From positions 24,357,916 to 24,421,915 of the forward strand of contig JBBCBC010000017.1 of assembly GCA_037126765.1 (NCBI GenBank): a stretch of DNA of 64,000 bases, read 5' to 3'. This DNA comes from Stenogyne calaminthoides (lineage: Eukaryota > Streptophyta > Magnoliopsida > Lamiales > Lamiaceae). Shown here in pieces: positions 58,740 to 64,000 of this stretch. Under the pieces are notes generated by a model, which saw only the letters and a program-made list of their open reading frames with translations, searched no databases and was not told where the DNA came from. Every line of letters starts with the position of its first letter. Within the stretch, counting starts at the first letter, position 1. The position numbers and the translations under genes were made by a program.

Positions 58740-59645
58740 TATCACTATTAATCCGGCCCAAGCCCATTAATAATTCATCCGTTAATGAAGGAGTCCAATC
58801 AGATAACTGGCCCGAGCTTGCCCAGTTCGATAACATTTGTTAAGCTTGCCCACTTGAGATGGACTCTAGCTCACTAAGAAAGGGCCGAGGTCGCCACCCC
58901 CAAGTAGCTCGCTCATAGAGCTCTTAGAAAGTCTTATAAAAACAACAAGGGTCAAGAGCTCGTTATGAGCTTACTCAATGAGCTCAGATTAGCTCATTAT
59001 GAGCTCCTCATAGAGCTCTCATTAAGCTCGCTCATAGAGCTCACAAACTAGCTAACTGTGAGCTCACTCAATGAGCTCTCAATGAGCAATGAGCTCTCAT
59101 TGAACTCACTCAGTAAGCTCTCAGCAGGAGGTCTCTTATTCAAGCTCATCCGGAAGGTACAACAAGTACAATATCCTTTAGGAGTTCACTTGTACATAAG
59201 GGAGTTAATGTCGCAGTGCGGTACTAAGTCAGGAAAACCCTCCAAATATGGCTAAGTCAATGGCTTGAACTACAAGATGACAACATTGGTTACGCAGTTT
59301 GGGGAAAGATCAGGGAACTACGGCAAAGGATTCAAGGACTTGCCAGGTGTCGCACTAGTAACTAAGGCGAGCTCTCAGGAGATGTCAGAAATTAATGTAA
59401 AATGAAGTACCAGGTATTAAATGGAAGTTTGACCATTTGATGTCCCGACAAGAAAAACAGAGAGTGAGTGCACTCTCATATGTAGTATAAATATGGGCAC
59501 TTAAGACCTAAAAACAATCCGAAAAATATCTATACAAGAGGTAAATTCTGCCCTAGTCTCGTTCACTTTATTTATGCTTTCAGTCTTTAAATCTTTCAGA
59601 GTTCAATCATTTGAACTCTCATTGTTTGATTAGTTAGTTACCACA
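58740..59645 (+). mobile_element. Probable LTR remnant rich in GAGCTC
   Basis: The block has a GC-richer start with GGCCCAAGCCC, an array of GAGCTCA/T repeats (58916-59100, nine GAGCTC), a TATA box AGTATAAATATGGG (59483-59496) and a leader ending near GTTTGATTAGTTAGTTACCA. This is LTR-like. Borders and target duplication are not established. Confidence 0.45.
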
Positions 59646-60110
59646 AAAACCATATTCCACACAATTAATCCAATTAAACTAGCTATCAACAAATTCATAA
59701 ATAAATTAATAATATACACTCAATTAAACAATCAAACAATATGAATAATCTACAAACATATATATACACATAAAAACTTGACGACAAAACGTGCAACGTA
59801 CGAAACACGTGGTAAGCTCCTAGTTATATTAAAATATGCACAATTTCCCACGTGTTTTAATAAATACATAAAAAAACCCCGGTATTGAATGTGATATTTT
59901 GCATACTTATGATTCATTTTGCAATTAATTATATTATTACAATATTTAGTACAAATTTAGATGATTTTTTTTTTGTAATTTTGTAATTGAAATTTTTGTT
60001 TGGATGAACACATTAAATTAAAAAAATTAATGAGAAAAACTATTACAATTAATAAAAAGCACAAAATAAAAAATACAGTAAATTAGATTAAATAAAAGAT
60101 AGATTAATTA
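59646..60110. other. AT-rich spacer
   Basis: I see nothing recognisable in this stretch. Confidence 0.4.
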
Positions 60111-60535
60111 GTCAAAGTGGCTTAGCTCATGTGGTTAGAGCACCACTACCAAGATCAAGAGGTCATGGGTTCAAGACATGCTCCCCCCCCAAATGAGATT
60201 TAAGTGAGATTTTCCACTCTCTTTGGGTATTCTCCGTGAAAAGATGTGTGACCCCTTGTGGTGGTTGTTGCCATTGCGGCTGCAGTTCTAATCGATAGCA
60301 AGACGAAATATATGTGCTACGACGTGAAGTGGATAATGTCTTAGTCCGAGCTTAATCCATATTCCACGAGCTCATATTCAGGGTCGCTCTCAGTTTAACG
60401 AAATTTGTGTCATCCTCCTTCGATCCTCACGCTTAGTTCGAGGCAGGTGTTCCCGAGTTGGTTTGAAGAATTAACTTAGCTAGAGAGAGATTAGTTGTTC
60501 TAGTTGAGTTATATTTCTTCTTGTAAAAAAAAAAA
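60111..60535 (+). mobile_element. tRNA-derived SINE, full length
   Basis: 425 bp, starting GTCAAAGTGGCTTAGCTCAT (A box) with B box GGGTTCAAGAC (about 60167-60177), a non-coding body and an A tail (60525-60535). Flanked by GATAGATTAATTA (60098-60110) and GATAGATTCATTA (60536-60548), one mismatch in 13. Confidence 0.93.
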
Positions 60536-60548
60536 GATAGATTCATTA

Positions 60549-61211
60549 AACTCAGTATCACATCAAAGCATAAAAAATTTAATTCTTCAAAAAAAGGAAT
60601 GACATGAGTACAACCAGCAACCCGATAACATGCAACATCAATTAAAATAAAATCGAGTTACAAATATGTATAGCTAAAAAAAAATAACGAAAAAGAATTT
60701 CCTTCATACTTTTATAAAACACGTGCAAAAGAGTTTTGTGGATATTTTATGAAATACAGGAGATTTATGCATATTTTATGAAATACAGATGCATAGACTT
60801 AAGACAATGCTCAGTCTCACCAAGGGCGAGTGACACACTCACCGTTTAAAATGAAAAAAAAAGTGTTTTGTGCATACTTTAATGAAATACAAGAGGATTT
60901 TATACACTTATTAAAACATAAATGTGTTTTGTGTATTTTATATGAAATACAAGATTTTTTTTTACCCCGTTTTATCGCACAAAATTAGCCTAGAAAAACC
61001 TATTTACCAACTCACCAATGAGTTTGTCTTTGATCTTAAAACATTTTATCATAACAATTTGAACTTAACCTCCCCACCCAATGAGTTGGTTTTTGACCTT
61101 AAAACATTTACTATAACAAATTTGAACTTAATAGACAACTCTTTTGACCAAGCAATTATGAAGAAAGAAAGGGATCAAGTGGAAGGTAGCAAATTGAAGT
61201 TTAAACATCGA
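60549..61211. other. AT-rich spacer with local tandem repeats
   Basis: Degenerate units around TTTTATGAAATACA recur at 60720-60955. A duplication of about 60 bases starts at CCAATGAGTTTGTC (61015) and CCAATGAGTTGGTT (61078), both continuing with CTTAAAACATTT. Confidence 0.5.
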
Positions 61212-61640
61212 TCATGACATACAAGAAAATCTGGAAGAGTTTTTGCACCAAGAAGAACAACATTAATATGGAAAGCGCTCCGCGGTCGAATGGCAACACA
61301 GGACAATCTGAACAAGATGCCGGACCTCAATATTAACGATGAAGATCTAAAATGTAACGATGAAGATTAAAGCTCGAATGACCTCTTTTTTACCTGTAAG
61401 GCAACCTGCTTAATTTGGCATCATATTCATGTAATACATGGTTAAACTTGCAAACAGTTATGCACACACATCCTTGCACAAATTTTCTTATGAACTCTAA
61501 GAATCTTGGTGAACGAAAAAAATATTCCAGAAATATGAATTGGGGTGGTCTGGTCAGTTTGGAAAGCACAGAATGATGTAGTTTTTAACAATATTAATAT
61601 TAGTTGTTCTATTAAATCAGTATATATTAATTTGTCAATA
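61212..61640 (+). pseudogene. LINE remnant, zf-RVT region
   Basis: From about 61218 the frame reads RVFAPRRTTLIWKALRGRMA and TQDNLNKMPDLNINDED, typical of the zinc-binding domain after a plant LINE reverse transcriptase. After a stop it resumes with LFFTCKATCLIWHHIH and, in another frame at 61545, VWSVWKAQNDVVFNN. No ATG or upstream RT remains. Confidence 0.75.
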
Positions 61641-61747
61641 TTATTTATTTCTTATAAGTTGTTTCTATATGATGATAATTTGGAAATGTACAGCAAAAAA
61701 AATTCCTTTTTGACCAAGGTAAACTACCAATTATTGGAAAAAAGACT

Positions 61748-61931
61748 AGGTCTTGTATGCAACAGGTGCACTGCATACTCTAGAAACTTGCAATTTATTA
61801 CACTGAAACGTGCAACTATGTTTTATGAACTCAGGTTGCACGTTTCAATGTAACAAGTTGCAAGTTTCAGTGCACCAAATTGCAAGTTGCTAAAATATAC
61901 TATGAACGTGCACCTAAGGCACAGGAGACCC
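61748..61931. mobile_element. Palindromic MITE, GTGCAC family, copy 4
   Basis: Ends AGGTCTTGTATGCAAC and the complement of GGGTCTCCTGTGCC; pairs around GCAACTATGTTTTATGAACT. The clearest copy of the family, with GAAACTTGCAATTTATTACA arms. Confidence 0.75.
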
Positions 61932-62277
61932 ACTCTTAAAAAAAAAAAAGTTATACAAATTATTTGTAAGAAAGATTTAAAACCAAATGCATTTCACAAA
62001 CTATTCATTTTAATTAATTGACAATTTTTAACTATTTCATTCTCACAATAGAGTTACTCATCAAAATATTAGCAGTTTGAACATTGATGTCCAGCGTTCG
62101 AGATAAAATTAGTAACAAGTTTACACATTGAATCTTAAACGACAGTATATGAGCAAGGAAGCAAATAAGGATCGCTTTTCGTTAGATGAATGAAGGTTCA
62201 GCAAATCGTACCTAACCAATGAGGGACGAAAAAGAGAATGATGGATAAGCTAACAATTAAGGAACATTTCCAAGGCA
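61932..62277. other. Spacer and 3' flank of the minus-strand gene
   Basis: No feature is recognised; part is probably 3' UTR of the gene ending at 62278. Confidence 0.4.
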
Positions 62278-62599
62278 CTATGCTTTCTGTTTCTTCGTCT
62301 TTCTTTCACTCAAAACAAAGTCGTCATCATCATCCGTCTCATCTTCAGAAGAGTCGTCTCTGCTCTTTCGTTTCTTTGGCTGCTGCTTAGACGCAACCTT
62401 GGTTTCTGGGGTCTTCTTTTTCTGGCTTGAAACTGGGCTTTTCGATGTTTTCTTTTCTATAGTAATAGAGTCACCTTTCTTCTTAGCTGTGACAACAGTT
62501 TTCATTGGTGAACTGAGCTTTTGATGTTGCGTCTTCTTCTGTTTTCTTTCAAACACTTTCTTTGCCTCCTCCTTTGGCAGCAACCCCGATTCCATCATC
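62278..62599 (-). CDS. Terminal exon of a lysine-rich nuclear-type protein
   Basis: The minus-strand frame encodes MMESGLLPKEEAKKVFERKQ, then a Lys/Ser-rich stretch, a basic nuclear-localisation-like PKKRKSR, an acidic DDSSEDETDDDDD and a basic end ERKTKKQKA. An acceptor (ACAATAG at 62606-62600) precedes the G before the first ATG, so this is either the last coding exon of a longer gene or a small 106-residue protein with a spliced leader. Lys-rich and acidic blocks are common in nucleolar and chromatin proteins. I do not recognise the family. A possible upstream exon edge with donor lies near 63250 (TCAATAG before GTTTG on the minus strand). Confidence 0.6.
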
Positions 62600-63532
62600 C
62601 TATTGTGACATTACAAAACAACACCGATTTCTCAGGAAATAGATAGAAAGAAGACAGAGAAAACCAAAAAAATACACATATTTTTCAATTTCATAAGTTC
62701 TGCATCTGCAATAATACTATAGAAAGGTCATCGCCAACATTAGGTGGCAAAATCAAGGTACGGAGGTCAGTTCTTTTAAATCTTATCTTATCAATCCCCT
62801 CAAACAAGAAAACTAACGATAACTAATATGCGGTGATTTGGATAATAATTGACAGAAGAACAAGTAAATTACAGTTTTTCAGAAATTTTGATAATCTATG
62901 AAGAAATATTCCATCATATATGATCAAATCAAGCTTGTTGATAATGTCAAAGTCGTCTTTGTGTAAGATACAACTATTTTTAATCAAGCAATATATAATG
63001 TATAATTTTGACAATAAATGATAGGGGTTTACACAGAAATTTTGGCCTAGTTCAATTGCACGAGCCTACATCCATAAACTATAAAAGCGTAATGAAATTA
63101 AGAGCTCTAGGGTCCTCCGTTATTAGCAGTCAAGTACAAGGTAACCCTTGTTTCTTGTTTAGCACTAATATATCTCATTAAATAAGAGTTGAACTTTATG
63201 CTTTAATAATTAAACCATAACAATATCACATTATGTTAGTAAAACAAACCTATTGATTTGGAACACTGACCATCAATGGAAGCAGCGAAAAGAGAGATGA
63301 GAATCATGAAATGAGAAATATGTTGTGATTATACATATTAACCCCTTTTTAAGTGTATCTATCATCTTTACCAGTAACTCTCCAGTCTCCACAATATGTT
63401 GTGATTAAACAAACTAAACAAAAACGTGAAATTTCAGAAATATCAAGAGACTAGTTAAAAGGAATAGAGGGAAAGAAAAGACAAGAACACAAATTAATAG
63501 AACATATAACAAAAACAAAATCCTAACTACAA
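62600..63532. other. AT-rich stretch, probably intron or upstream sequence
   Basis: No strong coding signal. It may hold introns or leader of the minus-strand gene at 62278. Confidence 0.4.
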
Positions 63533-63882
63533 GGGGTGTTTGTTTAGGCCCCCCAAAACCCCCACCTTACATTTTATTTCAAATCCAAACCTCTGTTTGT
63601 CAAACTGGATTTTGGTGTAGGATTTCAAATTCTATAAATCTCTACCTTATATGACTTATAATACACTTACTTTTTCATTTCAAACACAATTTCCAATACA
63701 GTATCAATCGTATCTCCAACTTTTTAATTATTATTATTAACCCAACTCAACAATCTCTCTCATCATTTTACTTTACACACTTCCTCCCATGCGTTACACA
63801 TAATTTCCAAATACACCTTTTACTATTCATCAAATCCACCCACTGAATTTCAAACTCAATCAAATCCATGAACAACACTCCC
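63533..63882. mobile_element. Tourist-like MITE
   Basis: Ends GGGGTGTTTGTTTAGG and the complement of GGGAGTGTTGTTCATGG. The inner sequence (GGATTTTGGTGTAGGATTTC, CACAATTTCCAATACA) matches the split element at 41515-43052. The three-base duplication is not clear. Confidence 0.65.
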
Positions 63883-64000
63883 AAAGAGCGTCTTTTCTAA
63901 CCTCATAAAATCCAACCCACTCCAGACCTAGATTAGATACTTAATTTCGAAATAACCCGTTAGTAGGAGGATAACTCTCATTGGCACATAGTTATCACAA

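Noticed and set aside
60111..60185. tRNA gene
   Set aside because: The A and B boxes continue into a SINE body with A tail and target duplication, and no acceptor stem pairing is evident.
1..64000. CRISPR array, bacterial operon or secretion system
   Set aside because: Introns, plant transposons and AT-rich spacers show eukaryotic nuclear DNA; the repeats found are LTR minisatellites and MITEs.

Overview
The window is nuclear DNA of a flowering plant, almost certainly a eudicot. The evidence is two intron-containing housekeeping genes with plant exon layouts (arginyl-tRNA synthetase and beta-tubulin), AT-rich intergenic sequence, Ty1/copia retrotransposons, Stowaway, Tourist and hAT-type miniature elements, tRNA-derived SINEs and LINE remnants. 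I cannot name the species from sequence alone; an asterid is a guess.

Layout. 1-13447: the 3' part of a large Sirevirus-like copia element on the + strand (gag, pol, a long third ORF, 3' LTR). It is heavily mutated, and a solo LTR (1986-3743) sits inside its protease active-site codons. 13448-14612: AT-rich spacer. 14613-19360: a complete but dead TNT1/Tork-like copia element on the - strand with both LTRs, PBS, PPT and a GAAAG target duplication. 19361-23106: remains of a third, minus-strand LTR, cut by the TNT1-like element and by another Sirevirus-type solo LTR (19667-21613, duplication CAACC). 23107-29100: a gene-poor stretch with a SINE, a TIR element holding a GC-rich exon-like segment, a hAT-type element, an unidentified minus-strand coding remnant and two related MITEs.

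29147-36243: a complete arginyl-tRNA synthetase gene of 18 exons whose phases all agree. It has a cleavable-looking N-terminus and a second in-frame ATG, so organellar and cytosolic enzymes could come from one gene. Introns 9 and 17 each hold a Tourist-like MITE of the same family. 36244-46100: MITE-dense intergenic DNA with a 94-bp SINE relic, a solo LTR inside a Tourist-like element, and a TIR element with GC-rich content. 46100-49388: a beta-tubulin gene (3 exons) with two perfect TCP-type palindromes upstream and a duplicated 3' splice acceptor in intron 2. 49389-54593: nested MITEs, a hAT-type element and a LINE 3' end. 54594-56142 (-): a 4-exon gene for a plant coiled-coil protein of unknown function. 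56143-62277: AT-rich DNA with tandem duplications, an LTR-like block rich in GAGCTC, a full SINE with target duplication and a second LINE remnant. 62278-62599 (-): the terminal exon of a lysine-rich nuclear-type protein. 62600-64000: AT-rich DNA and one more MITE.

The three host genes are not functionally linked; they are ordinary housekeeping or regulatory genes in a transposon-rich background. I found no clearly new multi-gene system. The most unusual items are the solo LTR inside the protease active site, the duplicated splice acceptor in the tubulin intron, MITEs that share a core but differ in their ends, and the repeat modules in the Sirevirus LTRs.
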